Assembly: GCF_000344615.1 (NCBI RefSeq)
Contig: NZ_KB467825.1
Coordinates: forward strand, 273,188 to 337,187
DNA: 64,000 nt
Reading direction: 5' to 3'
Source of the DNA: Janthinobacterium sp. CG3
GTDB taxonomy: Bacteria > Pseudomonadota > Gammaproteobacteria > Burkholderiales > Burkholderiaceae_D
Shown here: positions 16,631 to 25,024 of the stretch, piece after piece
How the letters are laid out: each line of letters opens with the position of its first letter
Position numbering within the stretch: position 1 is the stretch's first letter
The notes under the pieces: model-generated
Databases searched by the model: none
Told to the model about the DNA's origin: nothing
What the model saw: the letters and a program-made list of their open reading frames with translations, nothing else
Made by a program: the position numbers and the translations under genes

Positions 16631-17805
16631 AAAACCTGCCGTGGAAGGACTTTTTCGCGCTGGTCGTCAGCATCGGCGTGGTCGGGCTGGGGCTGGGCGC
16701 GACCATGCCGCTGACGGCGCTCACGCTGGACCGGCGCGGCGTCGGCACCGACGTGATCGGCATGATCACCGCCGTCAGCGCCGTCGGCATCCTGGCGGCG
16801 TCGCCGTTCGTCTCCAGCTGGGTGGCGCGCTTCGGGGCGCGCGCGACGATGGTCGGCGCGGTCTGGGCCGGCGCGCTGGCGACGGCGCTGATGCAAACCA
16901 CCGACAACCTGCTCGCCTGGGCGCTGCTGCGGCTGGTCTTCGGCGCCGCCATGGGCGTGCTGTTTACCATCGGCGAAGCCTGGGTCAACCGTCTGGCGCC
17001 GGACAATTCGCGCGGCCGCGTGGTGGCCATGTACACCACCAGCTTCACGCTGTTCCAGCTGGTCGGACCGGCGCTGGTGGCGGCGTTCAACGACAAAATC
17101 GCCTGGAGCTTCGCCGCCTGCGGCGCGCTGTTCCTGTTCGCCCTGCCCGGACTGGCGCTGATCTCCAATAGCGGCCCGGCGCGGGCGGGAGGCGAGGAGG
17201 ACGCCGGGCGCGTGCGCTGGCAGTTGCTGCTGCCGCGCATGCCGATGATCGTCGTCGGCGCGGCCTTCTTCGCGCTGTTCGACACGCTGGCGCTGAGCCT
17301 GCTGCCGCTGTACGCGATCCGCCACGGCATGGGCGCCGAGCTGGCGCTGCTGTCGGCCAGCGTCATCCTGGTCGGCGACACCGCGCTGCAATTCGCCTTC
17401 GGCTGGCTGGCCGACCGCTTCGGCCGCGCCCGCGTGCACAGCGCCTGCGGCGTGATGGTCTGCCTGCTGCTGCCGCTGCTGCCGTTCGCGGTCGGCACGC
17501 CGTGGCTGTGGTGGACCCTGCTGCTGCTGCTGGGCGCGTTCGCCGGCGCCATCTACATGCTCTCGCTGGTGGCCTGCGGCGAGCGCTTCAGCGGCCACTC
17601 GCTGACGTCGGCGAGCGCCATCGTCAACGCCACCTGGGGCCTCTCCAGCGGCGGCGGCCCGCTGCTGACGGGCGTGCTGATGCAGTCGGCCGGCATCAAC
17701 GCCCTGCCCGCCGTGATGTGGGCGGGCGCCGCCGTCTTCGTCGCCAGCGCGCTGTGGGAGCGCGGGAAAAACTTCAGCGGCGACCTTGCCCAAGCCGGCA
17801 AATGA
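16627..17805 (+). CDS. MFS transporter
   Basis: This 392-residue integral membrane protein has about 12 hydrophobic segments and a central hydrophilic loop near residue 190. LDRRGVGTDVIGMITA and the A-like motif in WLADRFGRARVH mark the major facilitator superfamily. It resembles small YcaD-type carriers. The start is TTG at 16627, overlapping the regulator's TGA as TTGA, so translation is coupled. The substrate is unknown. Coupling to the MocR regulator hints at an amine or amino-acid-derived compound. Confidence 0.88.
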   Translation: MKNLPWKDFFALVVSIGVVGLGLGATMPLTALTLDRRGVGTDVIGMITAVSAVGILAASPFVSSWVARFGARATMVGAVWAGALATALMQTTDNLLAWALLRLVFGAAMGVLFTIGEAWVNRLAPDNSRGRVVAMYTTSFTLFQLVGPALVAAFNDKIAWSFAACGALFLFALPGLALISNSGPARAGGEEDAGRVRWQLLLPRMPMIVVGAAFFALFDTLALSLLPLYAIRHGMGAELALLSASVILVGDTALQFAFGWLADRFGRARVHSACGVMVCLLLPLLPFAVGTPWLWWTLLLLLGAFAGAIYMLSLVACGERFSGHSLTSASAIVNATWGLSSGGGPLLTGVLMQSAGINALPAVMWAGAAVFVASALWERGKNFSGDLAQAGK

Positions 17806-17813
17806 GGCCGTGG

Positions 17814-19229
17814 CTACGCGCCGTTATCGCCTTCGACCTTGGCCACCGAGGTCTGCAGCCGAATGGCGGCGCGCACGCCCTTGACGTCGTACGTTTGCCG
17901 CTGCGCGTCCCCGGCCTCGCCGGGCTTGCGCATCCACAGCTGCGCGTACAACTTCCCTTCGGCGGAATAGCCGCCAAACCAGTCGACCAAGCGACCGAGA
18001 TAGCACTGCCGCCCCACCCAGACCGGCACGTCCGCCGCGATTTCATAGGTGTAGTGCGCGGGGCCGTAACTGGAATACGCGGCGCGCTCGTCGTCGCCGG
18101 CGGCGTCGGGGACCGGGCACAACGGTTTTTCCCCATTACCGACGTCGTTTGCCCGCTCCTTTCCCACCAGGCCGAGCGCCCGCGTCAACGCCGCGTGCAA
18201 GGCATCGTCCAGCGCCGTCGTCGTGCCTTTTTCTGCGTTTCGCTGGATCTTTGGCACGGCGAGTTGATAGCGGTAGTGAACCGCGAGTTTCGGCACCTTG
18301 CCGACGACCGTCAAAGGCCGCAGCAAATAGACGTTGTCTACGCCGTAATAGCCGACCTGATACGCCGCGTAGACGCGCCCGCGCAGGCGAATCCAGTGGC
18401 CCGACTGGTTCGCGCCGCGGCCGTTGGTCGAGAACAGATAGCCTGGCCCTTCGGCGGCGTCCACATCGTCTTCGCCGCCCCGGTGGACGCCGGTGAATTT
18501 GCCGCCGTCGCGGCGCAGGGCGCTGGTGTAGGAAAACAAACCGGTGCCGCCGACGTAGGAGTCGAGCACCAGGTCGCGCCGGCCGTCGCCGTCGAGGTCG
18601 ACCAGCGTATAGCCCGCCGAGCCGTTCTCGCCACCGCCGTCGATTTTGGAGTCCAGCAAGGCCCGCCATTCGTCCTGCGTCACGCCGGCCGGCCGAATCC
18701 TGGGAAACTGCCTGCCGGCGTCCTGCTCCTTGTCGTTCGCCACATTCGAGAACGAGGTCGTTCCCGTCTTGATCCGCATGCGCCTCAAGACTTTTTCAAG
18801 CGCGAACTCGGGATCGGATTGGCGCATCGCGTCGACGGCCTGACGCAGCTCCGCCAATGCCAGCCGGTCCTCGCTGTCGGGCTGGTAGGCGACGGCGGCG
18901 CGCAGCGGCGCGCTCGTCGCGTCAATCCGTTCTTGATACCGCTGCGTAATGCAGCTCGTATCCGCGCCGCAGCGGTCACGGGCTTTCAACCAGCTCAACT
19001 GCGCCTGCCGCAGCGCCTCGCGCTGTAATGGTTGCGCACGGCCTAGTTTGCCGTACAGCAGGGACAGGCGGCTATCCAGGCGCTGCAGCTCCTCGTCAAC
19101 GCAGATGGCGCTCTCGGTAGCGGTTTTGGCCAGGGCGCAATCCAGTCCCGCCGAGAGCGCCTGCGCAGTGGGGAGAAACGCCGCGACGAATACGACGCAA
19201 GGCAGGTGTTGTCGAATACTGAGCGCCAC
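17814..19229 (-). CDS. Secreted protein with LprI-like N-terminal domain and DxDGDG motif
   Basis: This 471-residue protein has a GTG start (AAAGGAAC six bases upstream) and a signal peptide cleaved near AQALSA. The LprI/DUF1311 domain (about 28-110) has the four expected cysteines (LDCALAK, AICVDEE, RDRC, TSCITQRY). That domain is known from lysozyme-inhibitor-like envelope proteins. The remainder is not recognised. It contains VDLDGDGRRDLVLDS, a calcium-loop or FG-GAP-like motif also found in its divergent neighbour at 19365. Periplasmic or surface location is inferred. Confidence 0.75.
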   Translation of the reverse strand: MALSIRQHLPCVVFVAAFLPTAQALSAGLDCALAKTATESAICVDEELQRLDSRLSLLYGKLGRAQPLQREALRQAQLSWLKARDRCGADTSCITQRYQERIDATSAPLRAAVAYQPDSEDRLALAELRQAVDAMRQSDPEFALEKVLRRMRIKTGTTSFSNVANDKEQDAGRQFPRIRPAGVTQDEWRALLDSKIDGGGENGSAGYTLVDLDGDGRRDLVLDSYVGGTGLFSYTSALRRDGGKFTGVHRGGEDDVDAAEGPGYLFSTNGRGANQSGHWIRLRGRVYAAYQVGYYGVDNVYLLRPLTVVGKVPKLAVHYRYQLAVPKIQRNAEKGTTTALDDALHAALTRALGLVGKERANDVGNGEKPLCPVPDAAGDDERAAYSSYGPAHYTYEIAADVPVWVGRQCYLGRLVDWFGGYSAEGKLYAQLWMRKPGEAGDAQRQTYDVKGVRAAIRLQTSVAKVEGDNGA

Positions 19230-19364
19230 TGTGAGTTCCTTTGTTATATTGAGCGATTGTCAGGTGGTGGATGACTTCCGCAGATTTTTCCGCTCCCCTT
19301 TCGACTGGAATTTTACCGAATTGGACGCGCGCGCGACCGATGTTTTGAAAGGTGGCCTTACACG

Positions 19365-20162
19365 ATGAAAATGAAATCGCTTCAATCCGCTCTGTTCGCC
19401 TGCGCCCTGCTTGCCTGCGGCTTGGCGCCGGCGGCCCAAGACGAATACAGCCGGAAAACCTCGGGCGCGGTCGCCATGCTGCCACCGGCGCTGAGCGGGA
19501 TGTCCAGCAGCGTTCTGCATTTGCCCGGCCGCGAATTCAAATCCGGCGCGGGCTGGTGGGCCTTGAGTTGCGCCCCAGCCGGTTGCCAGATCGCCGAGGC
19601 CGGCATGATGGTCGCCTCGAAGGCGCATTCGCTGATGGCACCGGCCGGGACCACGCCCGGCCAGCAGCTGCGCTGGCTGCCCACGCCGGGCGCCGGCACG
19701 CTACTGATGTTCAAGCCGTTCAGGGCGCCGGCGAACGCCATCAAGTTCACCGCCGGCCCGGTCAAAACGTATTATCCGGCGGCCCGGGGCGCAACTGCGC
19801 GGGCCAAGAAAACCGCAGCGGCGGAGTGGGCCGTCGATCTGCCCGACGGCACCGCCATGCGCTTGCGCTCCTTGCCGTCGAAGTCGAAGGGAAGCCCGCC
19901 GCAGTCGCTTGAGCTGCAAGTCGGCGAGAAGCGCCAGGCGCTGCCGCAGGTGGGATTTAACGACGAATATTCACGGCAAGCCAAGGACCATGTGTTGTGG
20001 GCCGGGGACCTCGATGGCGACGGCAAGCCGGACCTGCTCGTCAAGGCGGCCGACTCGCTCGGCGACGATATTGTGATGCTGCTGTCGTCGATGGCCAAAC
20101 CCGGCGAGCTGGTGGGCGAGGCCGGACGCTTCAAGTATTTTCCGATTGATTATCCAGGCTGA
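19365..20162 (+). CDS. Secreted hypothetical protein with DLDGDGKPDLL motif
   Basis: This 265-residue protein has a signal peptide (charged start, LFACALLACGLAPAAQ). No named family is recognised. The mature part contains two cysteines (SCAPAGC) and an EF-hand/FG-GAP-like motif GDLDGDGKPDLLVKAADS near residue 225, much like the motif in the divergent gene ending at 19229. AAGGTGG lies upstream of ATG 19365. The 135-bp spacer shared by the two genes and their shared motif suggest linked function in the cell envelope. The terminal region has no other recognisable domain. Confidence 0.7.
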   Translation: MKMKSLQSALFACALLACGLAPAAQDEYSRKTSGAVAMLPPALSGMSSSVLHLPGREFKSGAGWWALSCAPAGCQIAEAGMMVASKAHSLMAPAGTTPGQQLRWLPTPGAGTLLMFKPFRAPANAIKFTAGPVKTYYPAARGATARAKKTAAAEWAVDLPDGTAMRLRSLPSKSKGSPPQSLELQVGEKRQALPQVGFNDEYSRQAKDHVLWAGDLDGDGKPDLLVKAADSLGDDIVMLLSSMAKPGELVGEAGRFKYFPIDYPG

Positions 20163-20235
20163 TGGCGGTTCGGCGGAACCCCGGACACCTCAACCCCCAA
20201 GGGTCTGACCCCGAATTCGGGTCCGGGGGGCGCGC

Positions 20236-21108
20236 TTATTTTTTCAGCGCCTGGAGCCGTTCGGTGAGTTCTTGCGGCGCCGGGTAGTCGGGGTAGGCGC
20301 GACGGAATTTTTCCCACTCGTCGACGGCGTCCTTCGATCTGTCGGCCTTGAGCATCCGCTCGATCTCCAGCAGCCATGCCTGCGGGTTCTTCGGCGCGTC
20401 GCCGCTTGCCTCGGAACGCGCTGCCACCGGGGCCGGGGCGGTCATTGAAAACGCCATCTTCCCGGCAGGCGCCTGTCGCGCCTGGGCCATCGGTGCGGGC
20501 GCGGGTTCCATCTCGGGACGCGTGGCGGCCATTGGCTGTTCGCGCACCGAGTCGATGACCGGCGCGGCGACCGGACTTGGCTCCGGCGCGGCGCGCTGGC
20601 GGGCCAACGGTGCGCGCGCGGCGGAACCGGCCGCCGGCGCCGGGACCGGGACCGGGCTGGCGGCAACCTTCGCCGGCTCCGCCTGCGGCGGCACCGGCGC
20701 TGATGCTGGCGGCGCGGCGGCTGGCATTGGCGCCACCGTCGCCGGGAACTCCTGCGGCGACGACGTGAACCACTGCGGGCCGATCATGTTGACGGCTACC
20801 AGCACGCTCGCGGCAAACGCCAGCGGCACTTTCCAGCGCGACAGGAAGCCCGGCCTTGCCGGCGGCGCCGCCTGGGGTATCGCCGCGTCGTTGGCCGCCT
20901 CCCTCTCCACGGCCAGCGCGTGGAAAACCCGGCTTTTGCCGACGCGCGGGTCGGTGTCGGCGTCCAGCGCCGCTTCGATGTACAGCGCCTTGTCGGCGGC
21001 GGTCAGGATCGCGGCGTCCAACTCGGCCGACGGCCCCGCCTGCGGCAGCGTGTGCAGCAGCGCCCTCAGTTCGGCGTCTTCGATGTGGTCGTTTTCCTTG
21101 GAGCTCAC
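20236..21108 (-). CDS. Putative membrane anti-sigma factor
   Basis: This 290-residue protein has a cytoplasmic N-terminal helix-rich segment (ELRALLHTLPQAGPSAELDAAIL), one transmembrane helix at about 97-115 (KVPLAFAASVLVAVNMIG) and a long Pro/Ala-rich linker. A short C-terminal helical domain (AWLLEIERMLKADRSKDAVDEW) completes it. It starts at GTG 21108, which overlaps the sigma factor stop as GTGA with AGGAG upstream. Topology and coupling to an ECF sigma gene indicate an anti-sigma factor. A canonical zinc HxxxCxxC is absent, so it is not a standard ZAS-type protein. Confidence 0.72.
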   Translation of the reverse strand: MSSKENDHIEDAELRALLHTLPQAGPSAELDAAILTAADKALYIEAALDADTDPRVGKSRVFHALAVEREAANDAAIPQAAPPARPGFLSRWKVPLAFAASVLVAVNMIGPQWFTSSPQEFPATVAPMPAAAPPASAPVPPQAEPAKVAASPVPVPAPAAGSAARAPLARQRAAPEPSPVAAPVIDSVREQPMAATRPEMEPAPAPMAQARQAPAGKMAFSMTAPAPVAARSEASGDAPKNPQAWLLEIERMLKADRSKDAVDEWEKFRRAYPDYPAPQELTERLQALKK

Positions 21109-21698
21109 GCGGGTGCTCCTTCACCGGTCAGGTTGTGCAGTTGGGCGCGCAGCTTTTGCATCGCGTAACGCAGCCGGCTTTTGACCGTTTCCGCCGACGC
21201 GGCGGTAACGACGGCGATCTCGTCGATGCTCATGCCGCTGAACTGCTGCAGCACCAGCGCTTCACGCTGTTCGCCGGGCAGCGCGCGGATGGCCGCGTGG
21301 AGGATCGCATGGCGCTGCTTCTGCTGCAGCGACGCTTCCGGCGACAGCGATTCGTAGGCGGCGTCGGCCAGACGTTCGAACTCGGCCTGGCCGTCTTGCT
21401 GCGCCATGTCGGTGGCCGTCAACGCCTCTTTTTTGCGCAGGATGTCGACCAGGCGGTTGCGGGCAATCTGGTACAGATAGGTGCGAAACGCCGCCTGCGG
21501 CTGGTAGGCGGCGCGGGCGTCGTGCAGGCTGGCCCAGGCGTCCTGGACGATCTCGTCGACCCAAGCTTGGCGCGGGCAGCGCCACGCGACGAAACGGTAC
21601 AGCCCTTGGCTGTGGCGACGGTATAGCTCCTTAAAAGCGAGCGGGTCGCCGGCGCGGTAGCTCAGCATTAAATGTTCATCCGATAGGGTGGCAGGCAT
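21105..21698 (-). CDS. ECF-type RNA polymerase sigma factor
   Basis: This 197-residue sigma factor has region 2 (AFKELYRRHSQGLYRF...DEIVQDAWASLHDAR) and region 4 (LPGEQREALVLQQFSGMSIDEIA...SAETVKSRLRYAMQKL). I chose ATG 21698 (MPATLSDEHLMLSYRAGD), where family similarity begins. A frame-open ATG at 21758 lies one base after the upstream stop but lacks a ribosome site. A promoter-like TTGTCG/TACACT pair ends just before 21698, so this start may be leaderless. The gene is followed by its probable anti-sigma factor with a 4-bp overlap. Confidence 0.87.
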   Translation of the reverse strand: MPATLSDEHLMLSYRAGDPLAFKELYRRHSQGLYRFVAWRCPRQAWVDEIVQDAWASLHDARAAYQPQAAFRTYLYQIARNRLVDILRKKEALTATDMAQQDGQAEFERLADAAYESLSPEASLQQKQRHAILHAAIRALPGEQREALVLQQFSGMSIDEIAVVTAASAETVKSRLRYAMQKLRAQLHNLTGEGAPA

Positions 21699-21705
21699 GC
21701 CGGCC

Positions 21706-21734
21706 AGTGTAGCCGAGATGCGCGGGCCCGACAA
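21706..21734 (-). promoter_or_regulatory. Candidate promoter directly abutting the sigma factor start
   Basis: On the minus strand, TTGTCG (21729-21734), a 17-bp spacer and TACACT (21706-21711) are followed by only seven bases before ATG 21698. The predicted transcription start falls at about 21699, giving a leaderless mRNA. It partly overlaps the end of the upstream beta-propeller gene region. Confidence 0.5.
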
Positions 21735-21759
21735 CGCGGGCATGCCTGCCGGCGCCATC

Positions 21760-23697
21760 TCAGCGCGGCGCGCGCGGCGGCGGCGCGTAACTGACGCGGC
21801 GCGTCTCGCGCAGCCGCGCGTCCTGCACGCGCCCTTCCACCAGTTCGTAGCCCAGCAGCGCGAACACGCGTCCGTTGAGGAACAGCGGCCGGGCGTTGCC
21901 GTACCAGTCGACGCAGGAGGCGCGGCAGCCGTCGTCGTCCGGCCCGGCCGGGCGCGACTGCAGCGCGCCCAGTTCGTCGAGCTTGAGGGCGCTGTTGCGC
22001 AGGTAGAGCACGGACGCCGCCTGGGCCGGCACGCGCCCGCGCAGCGCGGGCGCGGCGTGCAGCACCGGCAGGCCGATCATGCCCTCGTCGGCGCTGGCCG
22101 GCTTGTAGAAGAAGCCGTGGCTGCGCGACTCGCTTTGCGCCGCGTCGGCGCGCACGTAGCGGTAGGCGACGGCCGCCTCGCGCCCCAGGCTGACGCTGGT
22201 GAAATGCAAATCGGCGCCGGCCGAGCCGATCACCACGGCGTTCTCCCCGAGCGCCTCGATGCGCTCGACGCCGTGCGGCAGCGCCAGCGTTTGCGCGGCG
22301 CCAGCGTCGTCCCAGCGCACCGCGTGCAGCGGCTGGCGCGGCCGAGGGCCGTCGGCGTCGGCGTCGGCAAAGCCACGCTGCGCGCCGCCGTACAGCAGGT
22401 AGGCGCCGACGTAGCGGTTTTGCACGTTGTAGCCGCCGATGCCCGGCAGCGCCTTGTAGCTGTCGGCGGGCGCGCCGTCGCGGCCGTCCGAGAACGACGC
22501 CAGCGGCACGCGCAGCAGCGCCAGCTCGCCACGGCCGCGCTCGGCCGACCACATGGCCTCGCCCGCGCCCTCGGAGCGCACCAGCACGTTCAGGTGGCCG
22601 TCGCCGCTTTCGAGGAAGGAGAACTGGTCGACCGGCGCGCCGGCCACCTTGAGCGCGCTCGGCGCGCCGCCGTCCAGCGGGATGCGGAACAGGCCGGAGC
22701 CGCCCGTGCCCTGCCCGCGTCCACGCGGCGCCGGCGTGGTCCACACGTACACCGACTGGCCCGAGACGTAAAACACGCGCCCGCGCGGACCCAGCACGGC
22801 GCTCGCTTCGCAACTCATCTCGCGCCTGGCCAGGTCGCATACCGTGACGGTGTGCAGCGCCAGGCCGGCGCCCGGCTCAAGCGGGTCGTCGGTGCGGTAA
22901 ATCCGCGTGGCCGGGGCGATGCGCTTGAAGTCGGCCGGCGTCGCGTCCGGGCGCCAGCGCCGCAGCGCCGGGAAACCGTCGAACGGCTCGCGCTGGAACG
23001 GGTCGAGGTACAGCTGCGTGTAGAACACCAGCTTGCTGCCGATCTGCCGGCTGGCGTAGTTGCGCGACGAGTAGTAGTCGTTCGAGCGCATGTGGTAGGT
23101 GGCGCGGTAGGCCAGCGCGCCGCCGGCGTCGATGTCGAACAGGCCGATTTCGGTGCCGCCGCGGCGGTAGCTATAGCCGATCACGGCCACCGTGTCGCCG
23201 GAGATCAGCATTTCGTCGTACCAGGTGCCGGCCGGGTCGGCGTCCGGCGCGAAGGCGTCGATCGAGGCCACCGGCTTGAGCTGGCCCCGCCCGATGTCGA
23301 CGGTGAACAGGCGGCCGCGCCGCAGCATCACCAGGTGCTTGCCGTGCACCTTGACGATGCCACCCTCGTCGACGCCGGCGGTCTGGGTGTTGGTCACCGA
23401 GTCGGCCGCCGCCGAGGCCAGCGCACCGGCCGGCGCGGGCGCCGGCGCGCTCTTGGCCGGCGAGTACATCGGCATGGGCGTGGGCGGCATGCCGGACGAC
23501 TCGGCCTGGGCGCCGGCGCGCTGGCGCGTTTGGGCGGCGCGCTGCTCGTCGGCGTAGCGCTTGATGAAGTCGCGCAGCGCGGCGTCGCTGGCAAACGCGG
23601 TCAGCGTCTTTTTCGGCGCGGTGTCGGCCGCGCCCGCCGGCCCCGCCAGCAAGGCGGCCAGCGCCAGCGCGATGCCGGCGGCGATTATTTTGTTCAT
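21760..23697 (-). CDS. Secreted beta-propeller domain protein (Beta_propel/PF09826-like)
   Basis: This 645-residue exported protein has a signal peptide ending near GPAGAA. After a low-complexity stretch it has TNTQTAGVDEGGIVKVHGKH, the characteristic entry of the C-terminal beta-propeller family seen in many bacteria and archaea. Strand repeats continue to the end. I chose ATG 23697 (MNKIIAAG); the longer frame to 23772 lacks signal-peptide logic. It is the first gene of a three-gene unit with the ECF sigma and anti-sigma genes. It may be an extracytoplasmic sensor component, but that is inference; the family has no firm function. Confidence 0.8.
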   Translation of the reverse strand: MNKIIAAGIALALAALLAGPAGAADTAPKKTLTAFASDAALRDFIKRYADEQRAAQTRQRAGAQAESSGMPPTPMPMYSPAKSAPAPAPAGALASAAADSVTNTQTAGVDEGGIVKVHGKHLVMLRRGRLFTVDIGRGQLKPVASIDAFAPDADPAGTWYDEMLISGDTVAVIGYSYRRGGTEIGLFDIDAGGALAYRATYHMRSNDYYSSRNYASRQIGSKLVFYTQLYLDPFQREPFDGFPALRRWRPDATPADFKRIAPATRIYRTDDPLEPGAGLALHTVTVCDLARREMSCEASAVLGPRGRVFYVSGQSVYVWTTPAPRGRGQGTGGSGLFRIPLDGGAPSALKVAGAPVDQFSFLESGDGHLNVLVRSEGAGEAMWSAERGRGELALLRVPLASFSDGRDGAPADSYKALPGIGGYNVQNRYVGAYLLYGGAQRGFADADADGPRPRQPLHAVRWDDAGAAQTLALPHGVERIEALGENAVVIGSAGADLHFTSVSLGREAAVAYRYVRADAAQSESRSHGFFYKPASADEGMIGLPVLHAAPALRGRVPAQAASVLYLRNSALKLDELGALQSRPAGPDDDGCRASCVDWYGNARPLFLNGRVFALLGYELVEGRVQDARLRETRRVSYAPPPRAPR

Positions 23698-24009
23698 GGA
23701 GGCTGCTCCTTCTTCTTTCAGTGCTGCGTCGGACCGCGCGACATGGCGGCGTCGAAGAGTTAAACGTGGCACGGCCGCAAAAGGGGTTAAGAAAAAACGC
23801 TATTTTTTGGCGGGTTTAAAAAGAATGCGCGCACGGCAAAGTTGCTAAACCGCCGTATTGGCGGCTGCTTTTTCGCTAGCATGGCTGACCTGACCTGAGC
23901 TGGCGCGCGTCTCGCTTCGGCCAACATTGTCGGATTACGCCCGGTGGGCTAATCCGACCTACGACACGCTAACTGAACGAACCGCATTACCTTTTGAAAG
24001 CACCCGATC
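23698..24009. other. Intergenic region, beta-propeller operon / EamA
   Basis: No gene is seen in these 312 bp between divergent transcription units. The left part is A/T-rich on the propeller side (poly-A runs near 23790-23825) and probably carries that operon's promoter. The right part contains family A repeat copy 3. Confidence 0.5.
23929..23958. repeat. Palindromic intergenic repeat, family A (copy 3)
   Basis: GTCGGATTA (23929-23937) pairs perfectly with TAATCCGAC (23950-23958) around a 12-bp loop, followed by CTACGACACGCTAACT. The same tail (ACGACACGCTAACT) follows copy 1 at 3650, which confirms common origin beyond the hairpin arms. Confidence 0.75.
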
Positions 24010-24957
24010 ATGGCCAATCCCCGCCCCGCCCCGTCCGACGCGTCACGCAAGCTGGCCGTGCTCATACTCGTCTGGATCGCCGCGACTTGGGGCCTGCTGT
24101 TCGCGCCGGTGAAGCTCGCCGTCAGCACGACGCCGGTCGCCGGCTTCCTGCTGCTGCGCTTCATCTACGCCCTGTGTTTCCTGATCCCGCTGGTGTGCTG
24201 GCAGCGGCGGCAACGCCCGGCTGTCCGCCGCGCGCGCAGCGAGGTGGTCGCCGGATGGTGGTATGGCCTCGGCGCCGGCGTCGTGCTGTTCCTGGTGTAT
24301 TACCTGCAAACGGCCGGCCTGGCGCACACGACGTCGGGCAAGGCCGGCTTCATCACCGGGCTGACGGTGGTGTTCATCCCCCTGGTCACCGCGATGGTGG
24401 AGCGGGAACGGCCCGGCGTCGCGGTTTTCCTCAGCGGCCTGCTGGCCATGGCCGGCCTGGTCTGGGCGTCGATGGATACGCTGCAAAGCGGCGAATTGGT
24501 GCGCATCGGCGCCGGCGACCTGCTGGTGCTGGCCGCCGCCTTCTTCAACGCCATCCACATCGTGGCCAACGCCAAAGGCGCGCACCGGACCAGCGGGCCG
24601 GCCTTCGTCACGGTGCAGGTATGCGTCAGCGCGGCGCTGACCTGGTTGCTCCTGCCGACCGGGCTGGCGGCGCTGCTGGACTACCCTTTATCGGTGCATC
24701 TGGTCGCCTTCGGCAGCGGCTTTTACGTGATTGGTTTGCTGCTGGTGATCCAAACCTGGGCGCAACGCATCGTCGCGCCCTTCACCGTCGGGATGATCTT
24801 CAACCTCGAACCCCTGTTCGCCGTTGCCGGCGGCGTGCTGATGCTGGGCGAGGCGACGTCGGGCCAGCAAATGGCCGGTTTCGCCGTCATGCTGGCGGCG
24901 ATTTTGTGGGCGCAGTACAAGGATAGGCCGCTTGCCGCCCACGCCGCCGCAAGCTGA
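24010..24957 (+). CDS. EamA/DMT-family transporter
   Basis: This 315-residue inner-membrane protein has about ten hydrophobic helices arranged as two EamA repeats (about 18-155 and 170-300). It begins with LIWIAATWGLLF-type LVWIAATWGLLFAPVK, and the second repeat contains FNLEPLFAVAGGVLMLGE, the family's conserved end motif. Family members export amino acids or related metabolites. It is co-directional with the ArgP-like regulator 67 bp downstream, which in other bacteria controls arginine or lysine export. An amino-acid or polyamine exporter is plausible. Confidence 0.87.
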   Translation: MANPRPAPSDASRKLAVLILVWIAATWGLLFAPVKLAVSTTPVAGFLLLRFIYALCFLIPLVCWQRRQRPAVRRARSEVVAGWWYGLGAGVVLFLVYYLQTAGLAHTTSGKAGFITGLTVVFIPLVTAMVERERPGVAVFLSGLLAMAGLVWASMDTLQSGELVRIGAGDLLVLAAAFFNAIHIVANAKGAHRTSGPAFVTVQVCVSAALTWLLLPTGLAALLDYPLSVHLVAFGSGFYVIGLLLVIQTWAQRIVAPFTVGMIFNLEPLFAVAGGVLMLGEATSGQQMAGFAVMLAAILWAQYKDRPLAAHAAAS

Positions 24958-25024
24958 GCATGGCGCCGTTTCCGACGCCGGACGGACGTGCAATAATGCC
25001 CATTTAGCCGAGGATGGATAGCTC

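Noticed and set aside
16582..17793. 403-codon minus-strand frame opposite the MFS gene
   Set aside because: It is rich in Q, R, H and A with no hydrophobic pattern. The plus-strand frame has clear transmembrane segments.
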